A stretch of DNA of 59,202 nt, taken from an uncultured SAR116 cluster alpha proteobacterium. Lineage in GTDB: Bacteria; Pseudomonadota; Alphaproteobacteria; Puniceispirillales; Marisalimonadaceae. The notes beneath the pieces were generated by a model. That model did no database searches, had not been told where the DNA came from, and saw nothing but the letters and a program-made list of their open reading frames with translations. The translations under genes were made by a program, and so were the position numbers. Positions 8,657 through 17,100 of the stretch are shown piece by piece (position 1 is the first letter of the stretch; each line of letters opens with the position of its first letter). The stretch covers positions 1 to 59,202 of the forward strand of contig CACMZO010000004.1 of the NCBI GenBank assembly GCA_902618195.1, read 5' to 3'.

Positions 8657-9985
8657 TTATTTTCCAATACAAAAGCTACTAAATATTTTATCTAAAACGT
8701 CTTCATTATCTATAAAAGAAGTTATATTACTAATATGCTTGGAAGCAAGTCTTAATTCTTCAGCAATAAGTTCAGTTTCCTCAATAATTGATAACTTATT
8801 TATTCTGTTTAGAGCACTAAGTGCTTTCTTGGAATGTAAAATTTGTCTTTCAGATGTAATTAAAGATGTCTCTTTTGGCTCTAAACCAGATAAATAAGAA
8901 TATATTTTCTCTAATAGTATATTAATTCCAAAGTTTGTCTTTGAAGAGATTTCCACATCTGCATTTTTCTTACTATTTTTTTTTACATCAACCTTTGTTT
9001 TAACATTTATGAACTTAATTTTACTATTATCTAAAAACTCTTTTTCTAAAATATTATTATTAAAATTACCTTCTTCACATAAATTTAAAATTACGTTACT
9101 TTTTTTCATAATATTGATTGCTTTCTCGATACCTTTTTTTTCAATAATGTTATTTGTTTTTCTTATGCCTGCAGTATCATATAAAACAACGGGCAAACCC
9201 TTTAAATCTATTTTTTGTTGTATTAAATCTCTTGTTGTTCCAGGTAAATTTGTAACAATTGACGTATTTAATTTTGTTAAGGCATTAATTAAACTACTTT
9301 TACCTGCATTAGGCTTCCCTATTATTGTAACAATAAATCCCTCTTTAATAAAAGAAGCTAACTTTGCAGAATTTACAGACTCTTTAATTTTTTTTTGTAT
9401 TTTCTTTAATTTTTTTAAGAATAGATCAGATAATTCTTCAGGAATATCCTCATCAGAAAAATCAATAAGAGATTCAATCAAGGAAGATATATAAATAATT
9501 TCTTTTCTCCAACTTTTAACCAAATTACTTAATGAGCCATCAAGTTGGGCTTGTGCTATAGAAAGCTGTTTTTCAGTCTGTGTATTTATAATTTCATTAA
9601 TACTTTCAGCTTGTATTAAATCAATATTACCATTTAATGTCGCTCTTTTGGTAAACTCCCCTGGTTCTGCTAACCTAAAATTTTTATAAGAAGATAGAAT
9701 TTTAAATATTAATTTTTCAATTACAACACTACCATGAATATACATTTCATAAGTGTCTTCTCCAGTAAAACTTTTATTTTTTGGCAACCATACAACGGGG
9801 GCTATATCTACTATATTGTCTTTATAAATTAATCTTCTTAATACAAATGTTCTCGGTTTTGGTCTTTTAAAATTAAATATATTCGATATTTTTTTTGCAT
9901 TTTCTCCACTAATTCTAATTATTTTAATTGCTGATTTAGATTGACTTGATGATGCAAAAATTGTGTCATAATCATTTTGTTTCAC
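8657..9985 (-). CDS. mnmE: tRNA modification GTPase MnmE
   Basis: GTPase partner of MnmG in wobble-uridine modification; it binds the folate one-carbon donor. The N-terminal domain has the folate-site GEFTKRATLNG. The G domain has G1 GKPNAGKSS at 223-231, PGTTRD (G2) and DTAG at 270-273. The helical C-terminus ends in the diagnostic CIGK, so the protein is complete at 442 residues. The best start is GTG at 9985, which lies inside the parS-like palindrome 9978-9993. No in-frame ATG precedes DYDTIFASSS, so the start codon and the partition site appear to share sequence. Confidence 0.97.
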   Translation of the reverse strand: MKQNDYDTIFASSSQSKSAIKIIRISGENAKKISNIFNFKRPKPRTFVLRRLIYKDNIVDIAPVVWLPKNKSFTGEDTYEMYIHGSVVIEKLIFKILSSYKNFRLAEPGEFTKRATLNGNIDLIQAESINEIINTQTEKQLSIAQAQLDGSLSNLVKSWRKEIIYISSLIESLIDFSDEDIPEELSDLFLKKLKKIQKKIKESVNSAKLASFIKEGFIVTIIGKPNAGKSSLINALTKLNTSIVTNLPGTTRDLIQQKIDLKGLPVVLYDTAGIRKTNNIIEKKGIEKAINIMKKSNVILNLCEEGNFNNNILEKEFLDNSKIKFINVKTKVDVKKNSKKNADVEISSKTNFGINILLEKIYSYLSGLEPKETSLITSERQILHSKKALSALNRINKLSIIEETELIAEELRLASKHISNITSFIDNEDVLDKIFSSFCIGK

Positions 9986-9993
9986 GTGAAACT
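9978..9993. promoter_or_regulatory. parS site at the mnmE start / rho-mnmE gap
   Basis: TGTTTCACGTGAAACT matches the parS consensus at 15 of 16 bases, with the full central TTTCACGTGAAA core intact. The site spans the GTG start codon of mnmE and most of the 11-bp gap after rho. It is about 2.8 kb from the predicted origin and on the same side as parAB, as is typical for parS. It is the stronger of the two sites seen in this window. Confidence 0.88.
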
Positions 9994-9996
9994 ACA

Positions 9997-11256
9997 CTAC
10001 TTGTTCATAGCTCTAAAAAAGTCTTCATTTGATTTACTTTGTTTTAACTTGTCTACCAAGAATTCCATTGCATCTACAGGCCCCATCTGCATTAATATTC
10101 TTCTTAATACCCACATTTTTGATAATATATCCTTTTGAACTAGTAGTTCTTCTTTTCTTGTCCCAGATTTAGTTACATCAATAGAAGGGAAAACTCTTTT
10201 ATCTGAAAGTTTTCTATCTAGAATAACTTCACTGTTCCCTGTTCCCTTAAATTCCTCAAAAATAACTTCATCCATTCTAGATCCTGTTTCTACTAAAGCG
10301 GTTGCAATTATAGATAAAGATCCGCCCTCTTCAATATTTCTTGCTGCACCAAAAAATCTTTTTGGTCTTTGTAAAGCGTTAGCATCAACACCACCAGTTA
10401 AAACTTTACCGCTTGAAGGAATAACAGTGTTATATGCTCTAGCAAGTCGTGTTATTGAATCAAGTAAAATTACAACATCTCTTTTATGTTCAACTAACCT
10501 TTTGGCTTTTTCTATTACCATATCCGTCACTTGAACATGCCTCGTTGCTGGCTCATCAAAGGTAGAGCTTATAACCTCTCCCTTCACCGATCTTTGCATG
10601 TCCGTTACTTCTTCAGGTCTCTCATCAATCAATAAAACTAATAAATATATTTCTGGATGATTTGTTGTTATAGCCTTAGCAATAGATTGCAGCATCATAG
10701 TTTTTCCTGTTCTAGGTGGTGCAACGATTAGACTTCTTTGTCCTTTACCCACAGGTGCTATCAAATCAATGATTCTTGGTGTATAATCTTTATTTTCTGG
10801 ATTAAATTCGGTCTCAAAATTTATTTTTTCATCTGGATATAATGGCGTTAAATTGTCAAAATTAATTCTTTGCCTTATATTGTCTGGTTTTTCAAAATTA
10901 ATTGATTCAATTTTTAACAATGCAAAATATCTTTCACCATCCTTTGGAGATCTAATTTCTCCTTCTACTGTATCTCCCGTTCTTAAACCAAATTTCTTAA
11001 CTTGACTAGGCGATACATATATGTCATCAGGACCTGCCAAATAATTTGAATCCACAGATCTTAGAAAGCCAAAACCATCAGCCAATACTTCTAAAACGCC
11101 TTCTCCATATATTGAAACATCATTATCCGCAAGCTTTTTTAAACAAGCAAACATCATATCTTGTTTTCTAAGATTGCTTGCATTTTCTACTTCTAAACTC
11201 TCAGCATATAATAACAAGTCAGATGGGTTCTTTGATTTCAGTTCATTTAAATGCAT
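9997..11256 (-). CDS. rho: Transcription termination factor Rho
   Basis: Hexameric RNA-dependent ATPase that terminates transcription. N-terminal Rho helix domain ([15 protein letters not shown]), then the cold-shock-like RNA-binding domain ([15 protein letters not shown] at about 53-67). Walker A is APPRTGKT at 179-186. The Q-loop, R-loop and [14 protein letters not shown] motifs are present. 419 residues is the standard length for alphaproteobacteria. The rho-mnmE-mnmG-rsmG-parAB order is conserved around alphaproteobacterial origins. No strong intrinsic terminators are visible in this window, so Rho may carry much of the termination here; that is inference. Confidence 0.98.
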   Translation of the reverse strand: MHLNELKSKNPSDLLLYAESLEVENASNLRKQDMMFACLKKLADNDVSIYGEGVLEVLADGFGFLRSVDSNYLAGPDDIYVSPSQVKKFGLRTGDTVEGEIRSPKDGERYFALLKIESINFEKPDNIRQRINFDNLTPLYPDEKINFETEFNPENKDYTPRIIDLIAPVGKGQRSLIVAPPRTGKTMMLQSIAKAITTNHPEIYLLVLLIDERPEEVTDMQRSVKGEVISSTFDEPATRHVQVTDMVIEKAKRLVEHKRDVVILLDSITRLARAYNTVIPSSGKVLTGGVDANALQRPKRFFGAARNIEEGGSLSIIATALVETGSRMDEVIFEEFKGTGNSEVILDRKLSDKRVFPSIDVTKSGTRKEELLVQKDILSKMWVLRRILMQMGPVDAMEFLVDKLKQSKSNEDFFRAMNK

Positions 11257-11290
11257 AAATTTAGTTAATAAAAATTTGAGAGAATTCTTT

Positions 11291-11725
11291 TTAACCTAAA
11301 TTAGGCTTTAACACAACAAGTAAAATAATAATAATCATAAAAATTGTTGGTATTTCATTGATAAATTTGTAAAACTTTTCAGATTTCTTGTTTTTTCTTT
11401 TCTTAAAGATCAAATATATAAATATTAAATATGCTTGATATATTATTAACAATAGTACACACAAGAACTTCAATATAAAGTAATTTTCATATAATAATTC
11501 ATGTTGAATATTTAAGAGTATACTACCAGAAAGAAATGTTAAAATCATAGCAGGTATAGCTATAATTTTTATTAGTCTTTTTTCCATTAATAAGAATAAG
11601 TTATAAGAAGAACTGATTATAGATATACCAGAGTGATATACATACAATCTTGGTAAGTATAATAAGGAGACCATCCAAGCTATTAAAAAAATTAAATGAA
11701 AGGACTTAATATATAAATAATACAT
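11291..11725 (-). CDS. hemJ: Protoporphyrinogen IX oxidase HemJ
   Basis: Small integral membrane protein that oxidises protoporphyrinogen IX to protoporphyrin IX in haem synthesis. At 144 residues it has four predicted membrane helices. The diagnostic N-terminus is [25 protein letters not shown], with the conserved His10, PR and His31, followed by [14 protein letters not shown] and a central Leu/Ile-rich helix. Conserved R and K residues lie in the later loop ([15 protein letters not shown]). It is directly downstream of hemE, with no gap, and upstream of rho, an arrangement typical of alphaproteobacteria and one that supports the haem role. Confidence 0.93.
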   Translation of the reverse strand: MYYLYIKSFHLIFLIAWMVSLLYLPRLYVYHSGISIISSSYNLFLLMEKRLIKIIAIPAMILTFLSGSILLNIQHELLYENYFILKFLCVLLLIIYQAYLIFIYLIFKKRKNKKSEKFYKFINEIPTIFMIIIILLVVLKPNLG

Positions 11726-12742
11726 TTAAAAATAATCATCTAAGAGTTTAATTACATATTTAACATTTTTAATTTTAACTTCAGGAGTTAACCCATGACC
11801 AACATTAAAAATATGACATTTTTTTTGTGTTAGATCTAATATTCTATGAACTTCTTTTTTTATTGCTAATAGATTATTACATGAAAGGACAGCTGGGTCT
11901 AAATTTCCTTGAGTGATAACATTGTCATTAATATTTGTTAGAGCCCAATCTAAATTTGTTTTCCAATCAATAGACACTACATCAACTAAACTTTCATAGC
12001 TATATTGAATTAACATTTCTCCAGATTTAAATGGTAAGCCGATGATTGGACATTTAACATTTTTTTTTCTCAATATATCAATTATAATTTTAGTTGGTTC
12101 AATACCAAATTTTATCCAATACCTATCTGGTATCATGTTTGACCATGTGTCAAAAATCATTAAAATTGTACAACCAGCTAAATATTGATACTCCAAAAAG
12201 TCTGCACAATCTTTAGTTAACTTGTTAATTAATTTAAAAAATATCTCTTCATCGTTCCACAAAAAAGTTCTTGTTTTTGCAAAGTCTTTTGAACTACCAC
12301 CTTCCAACATATAACAGGCTAGTGTCCAAGGTGCACCACAAAAACCTATAAGATCTTTTGAAGGATGTAATGTTTTTTTAATTTTAAAAATTGCATTTTT
12401 AATAGATATAAAATTATTTAGATCAAAATCTTTTTTAAAAAAGTCTTTATCTATACGAATGTTTTCTAATTTAGGACCTAACCCTTTTTTAAATGTTACT
12501 TTTTGCCCTAAAAAATGAGGTAACAATAAAATGTCTGAGAATAATATTGCTGCATCAATATTGTAATATTTTAACGGTAGAATAGTGGCATTAACTATTG
12601 AAGTCTCGTTCAGGCAAAAGTCAATAAAAGTATCATGTTTATCTCGAATAGAAAAGTACTCTGGAATATGTCTTCCAGATTGTCTTAAAAACCATTTAGG
12701 CTTGATATTACTATTTTTCAATTTCACTAACTTACTAATCAT
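11726..12742 (-). CDS. hemE: Uroporphyrinogen decarboxylase
   Basis: Cytosolic enzyme that removes four carboxyl groups from uroporphyrinogen III to give coproporphyrinogen III. The N-terminal signature PKWFLRQSGRHIPEY (family: PVWxMRQAGRYLPEY) is present, as are FSDILLLPHFLGQKVTF, FCGAPWTLACYMLEGGSSKDF and the C-terminal FNVGHGLTPEV. 338 residues, full length. In Caulobacter and Rickettsia hemE borders the replication origin; here too it faces the AT-rich gap that I call oriC. It probably heads the leftward operon hemE-hemJ-rho. Confidence 0.97.
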   Translation of the reverse strand: MISKLVKLKNSNIKPKWFLRQSGRHIPEYFSIRDKHDTFIDFCLNETSIVNATILPLKYYNIDAAILFSDILLLPHFLGQKVTFKKGLGPKLENIRIDKDFFKKDFDLNNFISIKNAIFKIKKTLHPSKDLIGFCGAPWTLACYMLEGGSSKDFAKTRTFLWNDEEIFFKLINKLTKDCADFLEYQYLAGCTILMIFDTWSNMIPDRYWIKFGIEPTKIIIDILRKKNVKCPIIGLPFKSGEMLIQYSYESLVDVVSIDWKTNLDWALTNINDNVITQGNLDPAVLSCNNLLAIKKEVHRILDLTQKKCHIFNVGHGLTPEVKIKNVKYVIKLLDDYF

Positions 12743-12962
12743 AAATTTATATTAATAAAATTGATGTAGTTGTCTGCATAAATTTGTTTATAAATAGTTA
12801 TTATTATTTATCAACAAACATTAATATTAGAAGTAACTGTTTTTAGTGGGAAAATTTAATTAATTTGGTTTCCAAAAAAATTTATACACAAAATAAGATA
12901 ATTAATAGATTGTGAATAAAAAAAAAACTTGAAAATAATAATTTATCTATTCACAGTTTATT
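12743..12962. other. Predicted replication origin oriC
   Basis: This is the largest non-coding gap in the window, 220 bp and extremely AT-rich, lying between divergent hemE and coaE. Two exact matches to the DnaA-box pattern TTATNCACA are visible: TTATACACA at 12882-12890 (+) and TTATTCACA at 12911-12919 (-). Three one-mismatch boxes are also present: 12808-12816 (+), 12947-12955 (+) and 12773-12781 (-). A/T-only runs that could serve as the unwinding element flank them. Supporting context is hemE beside it, which is the origin position in Caulobacter and Rickettsia, parAB-parS within 10 kb, and a change of gene direction at this gap. Confidence 0.8.
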
Positions 12963-13577
12963 ATGTACAAAATAGGAATAACAGGATCAATAGGAACTGG
13001 AAAAACAACAATAGCAAATACATTTGCTCTATTTAATATACCAATATTCGACGCTGACCGAGAAATAAAAAAAATATTAAGAAAAAAAGAAATCAAAAAA
13101 AAAATAAAAAAAACATGGCCTTTAGTTATTAAAAAAGACTATATCGATAAGCTTAGATTAAGAAAAATTATATTTTCTAATAATATTGAAAAAAAAAAAT
13201 TAGAAAAATTATTATACCCTTATTTAACAATTGAATTAAAAACATTTGAAACTATAAATCATAAAAAAAAAATACTAGTATATGATGTGCCTTTAATATA
13301 CGAAACAAAAACAGAAAAAAGGTATGATATAATTTTATTAGCTCACTGTAACAAAGATATACAAAGAAAAAGAGTTTTAACTAGAGATAATATAACAAAT
13401 TCACTTTTTGAAAAAATATTGGCATCGCAATTAAGTTTTAGTGATAAAATGAGATTTAAACCACAAGTAATTAATACGAATTATAGATTTTTAATTTTAA
13501 TTAAAATATGTTTACTATTAATGACAACATTAATTAAATTAAAACTAAAAAATGGAAAAAAGAAAATTAATACTTGA
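12963..13577 (+). CDS. coaE: Dephospho-CoA kinase
   Basis: Last enzyme of coenzyme A synthesis; it phosphorylates the 3' hydroxyl of dephospho-CoA with ATP. The P-loop GSIGTGKT is at residues 8-15, followed by FDADREIKK with the conserved DAD, a Lys-rich helical region and VYDVPLIYETK (family: DVPLLFE). ILASQLSFSDKMRF gives the R/Q-rich lid. At 204 residues it is of normal size, but the last 25 or so residues are more hydrophobic and basic than usual and include a run ending GKKKINT. It overlaps dnaQ by 26 nt. coaE next to dnaQ by the origin is conserved in this class. Confidence 0.93.
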   Translation: MYKIGITGSIGTGKTTIANTFALFNIPIFDADREIKKILRKKEIKKKIKKTWPLVIKKDYIDKLRLRKIIFSNNIEKKKLEKLLYPYLTIELKTFETINHKKKILVYDVPLIYETKTEKRYDIILLAHCNKDIQRKRVLTRDNITNSLFEKILASQLSFSDKMRFKPQVINTNYRFLILIKICLLLMTTLIKLKLKNGKKKINT

Positions 13578-14247
13578 TACAGAAACAACAGGCCTAGACT
13601 TTGAAAATGATAGATTAATAGAAATAGGCATTGTTGAATTAATAGATAATGTATTAACCCAAAGGTATTTTCATGAATACATTGATCCACAAATTGATAT
13701 AAATCTGAACGCTCAAAAAATACACGGGATATCTAATGAATTTTTAATAGGAAAACCTACATTCGATAATGTTGCAAAAAAATTTTTAGAGTTTGTTAAA
13801 GATGACACGATAATAATTCACAATGCAGAGTTTGATATAAGTTTTATTAATAAAGAATTACAAAATTCTGGTTATGACAATATTAAAAATCCTGTTGTCG
13901 ATACTATTAAAATAGCAAAAAAAGAATTCCCTGGACAAACTGTAAATTTAGATTCTTTATGTAAAAAATTAGGAGTAATTAACACAAGACAAAATTTCCA
14001 TGGAGCTTTGTTAGATGCGACCTTATTATCTAAAGTGTATTTGAAATTAACAACAGGAAAACAAGAAAACTTAAACCTATCAGATAATAAGCTAATCAAT
14101 CTTAATAAAAATAAGGAGACTGAGCTTTTTAGAAAAAAGTTTTCAGTTCCTCGAGAAAAATTAATGTGTCTATCTGATCATGAAAAAAAGCAGCATGAAA
14201 GTTTCATCAATGAAATGGCAAAGCCATTATGGAATAATATTAAGTAA
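13552..14247 (+). CDS. dnaQ: DNA polymerase III epsilon subunit (proofreading exonuclease)
   Basis: 3'-5' exonuclease subunit of the replicative polymerase core. All DEDDh catalytic residues are visible: Asp9 and Glu11 in LDTETTGL, Asp95 in HNAEFD, and His150 and Asp155 in HGALLDATLL. At 231 residues it includes the C-terminal extension ending HESFINEMAKPLWNNIK, which resembles the polymerase alpha-binding end of alphaproteobacterial DnaQ. It lies within coaE at its 5' end and stops immediately beside the secB stop on the opposite strand, with no gap. Confidence 0.96.
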   Translation: MEKRKLILDTETTGLDFENDRLIEIGIVELIDNVLTQRYFHEYIDPQIDINLNAQKIHGISNEFLIGKPTFDNVAKKFLEFVKDDTIIIHNAEFDISFINKELQNSGYDNIKNPVVDTIKIAKKEFPGQTVNLDSLCKKLGVINTRQNFHGALLDATLLSKVYLKLTTGKQENLNLSDNKLINLNKNKETELFRKKFSVPREKLMCLSDHEKKQHESFINEMAKPLWNNIK

Positions 14248-14649
14248 TCACTTTTGAAACATATTTTCAAATTCAATTGGTTGAATAACCAAAGGTTTAA
14301 AACCACCTTCCATAGTAATATTACTAATAATGCTTCTTGCAAATGGAAAAAGCAAATAACTTCCAGATATAATTAATTTCTTTTTATCTTCTTCATTTTC
14401 TATAACAGTTTTAATTAATCCAACGTATTGAAGCTCTATGGCAAATAATGTGTCTTTATTTATAGAAGCAGTACTGTTTATTTTTAGATTTAATTCATGT
14501 TTATTATTTTTTAAGTCTAAATAAGTAGTATTTATGTCTAAATTAACTGTTGGACTATTATTTTGTGAAGGTAAATTTGGAGCCATCGGATTTTCAAAAG
14601 ATAAATCCCTTATATATTGTCCAATTAAAGATATTTCACTAGTTTTCAT
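14248..14649 (-). CDS. secB: Protein-export chaperone SecB
   Basis: Cytoplasmic tetrameric chaperone that keeps preproteins unfolded and hands them to SecA. The conserved QYIRDLSFENPMAP lies near the N-terminus at residues 11-24. The C-terminal half has ELQYVGLIK and LLFPFARSIISNITMEGGFKPLVIQPIEF, the family's most conserved region. 133 residues, slightly short because the acidic tail is missing. It converges with dnaQ (0-bp gap) and is divergent from the Tim44-like gene; that divergent pair is conserved in alphaproteobacteria. Confidence 0.95.
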   Translation of the reverse strand: MKTSEISLIGQYIRDLSFENPMAPNLPSQNNSPTVNLDINTTYLDLKNNKHELNLKINSTASINKDTLFAIELQYVGLIKTVIENEEDKKKLIISGSYLLFPFARSIISNITMEGGFKPLVIQPIEFENMFQK

Positions 14650-14697
14650 AATTTATTTTATTAAAATGATTGAACATTATTTCAATATACATATATA

Positions 14698-14715
14698 AAT
14701 TGATAAATATCAATT
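14698..14715. promoter_or_regulatory. Perfect palindrome in the secB / Tim44 divergent gap
   Basis: AATTGATAAATATCAATT consists of two 8-bp inverted arms around AA. It lies midway in the 96-bp gap between two divergent genes, a usual place for an operator. The rest of the gap is A/T-rich, with no other clear symmetry. The bound protein is unknown. Short AT palindromes arise by chance in such DNA, so confidence is low. Confidence 0.3.
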
Positions 14716-14745
14716 ATTAATTTAAAATTACCCAAGGTATTTATT

Positions 14746-15381
14746 ATGCAACTTTCTCTACCATTCATAGATATAATAATATTTGCAATAATCGCAATAT
14801 TTTTAGTTTACAGATTAAAAAGTATTTTAGGTCAAAACTCTGATGGCAATGAACAAAATAACAAAATTGATATTGGTAAAAAAGATTTCACAAATGTTGT
14901 TAAATTGGGAAATAGTAAATCCGATGTAAATGATAAAAAATCCAATAAGGATTCAATATACAGTGAGGACCCAACTTTTAATGAAAAAGAATTTTTAAAA
15001 GGAGCTCAAAACTTTTTTGAAATGGTTATAGATTGTTTTGTAAAAGGTAATTTAAAAAATATAGAAATGTATATCGATGATAAATTAATTAAAAATTTTC
15101 AGTCAGTTATAGACGAACGTCTTCAAGAAGAGGAAACCTTAAAAATTAATATTATAAAGATGGCTTCTATTCAAATTAAAGATGTAAAAAAATTAAAAAA
15201 CTTTCTAAGAATATCAGTCCTTTTTGAATCTGAACAAATCAAAGTTCTTAAAGATAAAAAAGGCGAAATTATTGACGGTGATCAAAAAAAGAGTATTTTA
15301 GTTAAAGATTTATGGACTTTTGAAAGAAACATTCAATCTAAGGACTTGAACTGGATACTAGTTGAAACTAGTGATGCATAA
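14746..15381 (+). CDS. Tim44-like domain protein (TimA)
   Basis: Membrane-anchored protein with one N-terminal transmembrane helix (about residues 6-22, IDIIIFAIIAIFLVYRL). A charged, low-complexity linker follows (about 25-75), then a Tim44-like domain (about 80-211) beginning FLKGAQNFFEMVIDCFVKGN and ending in LWTFERNIQSKDLNWILVETSDA. The domain is related to the C-terminal fold of mitochondrial Tim44 and is found in alphaproteobacteria, where its exact job is not settled; assisting membrane protein handling has been proposed. The position next to secB fits a role in protein traffic. An AAGG element precedes the ATG. Confidence 0.88.
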   Translation: MQLSLPFIDIIIFAIIAIFLVYRLKSILGQNSDGNEQNNKIDIGKKDFTNVVKLGNSKSDVNDKKSNKDSIYSEDPTFNEKEFLKGAQNFFEMVIDCFVKGNLKNIEMYIDDKLIKNFQSVIDERLQEEETLKINIIKMASIQIKDVKKLKNFLRISVLFESEQIKVLKDKKGEIIDGDQKKSILVKDLWTFERNIQSKDLNWILVETSDA

Positions 15382-15850
15382 ATTATCAGATCAAGATAAA
15401 AAAATATGGAATTTTTACATATCAAATTTCAAATCTATTAAAAAGGTTGATAAAAATAGGAAAGTTATTACTAATACTATTTCAGTAGTTAATAAAGTTT
15501 TAAAAACGAACGTTACTTTTACATTAGATAATAAAATAAAAAAACAAATAAAAAGTAATAGATTAAATCTTGAGGCTATAATCGATTTACATGGTAAAAC
15601 AGAAGTTCAGGCGTACGAATCAATTAAAAAGTTTATTAAAAATTGTTATTTTAACAACTTTAAAAACATTATGATCGTTACGGGGAAAGGACCAAATAAT
15701 AAAGGTAAATTAAAATTAAAAACTCCATTGTGGCTTAAGAGTGAAGATTTATCAAAATACGTTGTTGGTTTTGAAACCATGCCACATAATAAAGGAGGAG
15801 AAGGCGCTTTATTTGTTCAGCTAAAAAATAAAAATAAATATAAACTATGA
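15374..15850 (+). CDS. Smr domain-containing protein
   Basis: Small MutS-related domain protein, probably a DNA or RNA endonuclease or binding protein. The C-terminal domain has all three Smr signatures: IDLHGKTEVQAYE (LDLHG), IVTGKGPNNKG (TGKG) and HNKGGEGALFVQLK (GGxG near the end). The N-terminal 60 residues are basic and helical. The start is set at ATG 15374, although GTG 15371 or TTG 15362 are possible; all overlap the end of the Tim44-like gene. It overlaps hisB by 4 nt. Pairing with the Tim44-like gene is common in this class, but the reason is not known. Confidence 0.88.
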   Translation: MHKLSDQDKKIWNFYISNFKSIKKVDKNRKVITNTISVVNKVLKTNVTFTLDNKIKKQIKSNRLNLEAIIDLHGKTEVQAYESIKKFIKNCYFNNFKNIMIVTGKGPNNKGKLKLKTPLWLKSEDLSKYVVGFETMPHNKGGEGALFVQLKNKNKYKL

Positions 15851-16443
15851 AAAAAGAAAGAAAATCTGAAAACTTTAGAAAGACTTCTGAAACTGAAATC
15901 TTTTGTGAAGTAAATATAGATGGAAAAGGTCTAAGCAACATTAATACGCCCATTCCATTTATGAATCATATGTTAGAACAAATTTCAAAACATAGTTATA
16001 TTGATTTAGTTGTTAAATGTTCTGGTGATGTGGAGATAGATGCCCATCATACCATTGAAGATTTAGGGTGGTGTATTGGAGAAGCTGTAAATAACGCATT
16101 ATTAAATAAAGCAGGTATTAATCGCTTTGCCTCAATATCTTTACCTATGGATGAAACTTTAACTAGTTGTTCCCTTGACGTTTCTGGAAGACCCTGGTTA
16201 GAATGGAGAGTTATTTTACCAAATGAAAAAATTGGTGGAGTTGATTCCGAAATTTTTCAAGAATTTTTTCGTGCTTTTGCTCAATCTGCTAAAATGACCA
16301 TTCATATTGAAAATAATTATGGTAGTAATGCTCATCATATTATAGAGTCGTGTTTTAAAGTTTTGTCGGTTTGTTTAAGGAAGAGCTTTACTGTAATGCA
16401 AAGAAATAGTGATATTATTCCTTCAACTAAGGGAGTTATTTAA
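15847..16443 (+). CDS. hisB: Imidazoleglycerol-phosphate dehydratase
   Basis: Dehydrates imidazoleglycerol phosphate to imidazoleacetol phosphate in histidine synthesis. It is a monofunctional 198-residue form without the phosphatase domain of enteric HisB. Metal-binding His-rich motifs are visible: HHTIEDLGWCIG, the repeat NAHHIIESCFKVL, and FMNHMLEQISKHS. VDSEIFQEFFRAFA and KGVI at the very C-terminus are typical. It is the first his gene of this cluster, overlapping the Smr gene by 4 nt, and is followed by hisH after 9 bp. Confidence 0.97.
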   Translation: MKKERKSENFRKTSETEIFCEVNIDGKGLSNINTPIPFMNHMLEQISKHSYIDLVVKCSGDVEIDAHHTIEDLGWCIGEAVNNALLNKAGINRFASISLPMDETLTSCSLDVSGRPWLEWRVILPNEKIGGVDSEIFQEFFRAFAQSAKMTIHIENNYGSNAHHIIESCFKVLSVCLRKSFTVMQRNSDIIPSTKGVI

Positions 16444-16452
16444 AAAAATTTA

Positions 16453-17100
16453 ATGCTTGTTCTTATTATCGACTATGGTTCCGGGAACATAAAATCTGTA
16501 TATAATTCTGTAAAGAGAACTCTTCATAATTTTAATAAATTTTCTGAAGTAAAAGTTAGTAATAATTTATTAGAAATTGAAAAAGCTGATAAAATAATTT
16601 TGCCTGGAGTTGGTTCATTTGATCAATGTATGAATAGAATAAGAAAAATAAAAGATCTTGTAGAAACCTTAAAGAATCAAGTAATTACAAAAAAAAAACC
16701 ATTTCTAGGTATATGTGTAGGCATGCAAATATTAGCAAATTATGGCTATGAAAATCAAAAAACAAAAGGATTATCTTGGATAAATGGTGAAGTAAAATCA
16801 TTAAAAGACTCTTTAGATAATTCACAACACTTAAAGATACCTCATATGGGTTGGAATAGTCTAAGTATTAATAAAAATAATAATTTATTTAATAATATAA
16901 CTACTAATGATCAATTTTATTTTGTACATTCATATTTTTTTGATATAAAGCACAAGAAAAATATAATTTGTAATACTCAATATGGAATAAATATTCCTGC
17001 TATTGTAAATCAAGATAATATTTTTGGGTTTCAATTTCATCCTGAAAAAAGCGGAAGATCAGGATTAAAAATTTTATATAATTGGTTAAAATTAAGTTAA
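16453..17100 (+). CDS. hisH: Imidazole glycerol phosphate synthase, glutaminase subunit
   Basis: Class I glutamine amidotransferase that feeds ammonia to HisF. The N-terminus IIDYGSGNIKSV is typical. The nucleophile Cys88 lies in LGICVGMQ, and His196 and Glu198 lie in FQFHPEKSG. LPGVGSFDQCM corresponds to the conserved GVG region near residue 53. It is complete at 215 residues. It includes a ten-A run (16689-16698) encoding Lys residues that stays in frame. Its stop overlaps the next gene's ATG by one nucleotide. Confidence 0.97.
   Translation: MLVLIIDYGSGNIKSVYNSVKRTLHNFNKFSEVKVSNNLLEIEKADKIILPGVGSFDQCMNRIRKIKDLVETLKNQVITKKKPFLGICVGMQILANYGYENQKTKGLSWINGEVKSLKDSLDNSQHLKIPHMGWNSLSINKNNNLFNNITTNDQFYFVHSYFFDIKHKKNIICNTQYGINIPAIVNQDNIFGFQFHPEKSGRSGLKILYNWLKLS

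Noticed and set aside
9009-9494. Long open frame on the plus strand (161 codons) inside mnmE
   Set aside because: It is antisense to conserved mnmE coding, made of Leu, Ile, Phe and Ser-rich low-complexity residues, with no family match or ribosome-binding site.
13440-13577. Frameshift in the coaE C-terminus
   Set aside because: The tail is unlike other CoaE ends, but neither alternative frame gives a longer or better match and both contain stops; ordinary divergence explains it.
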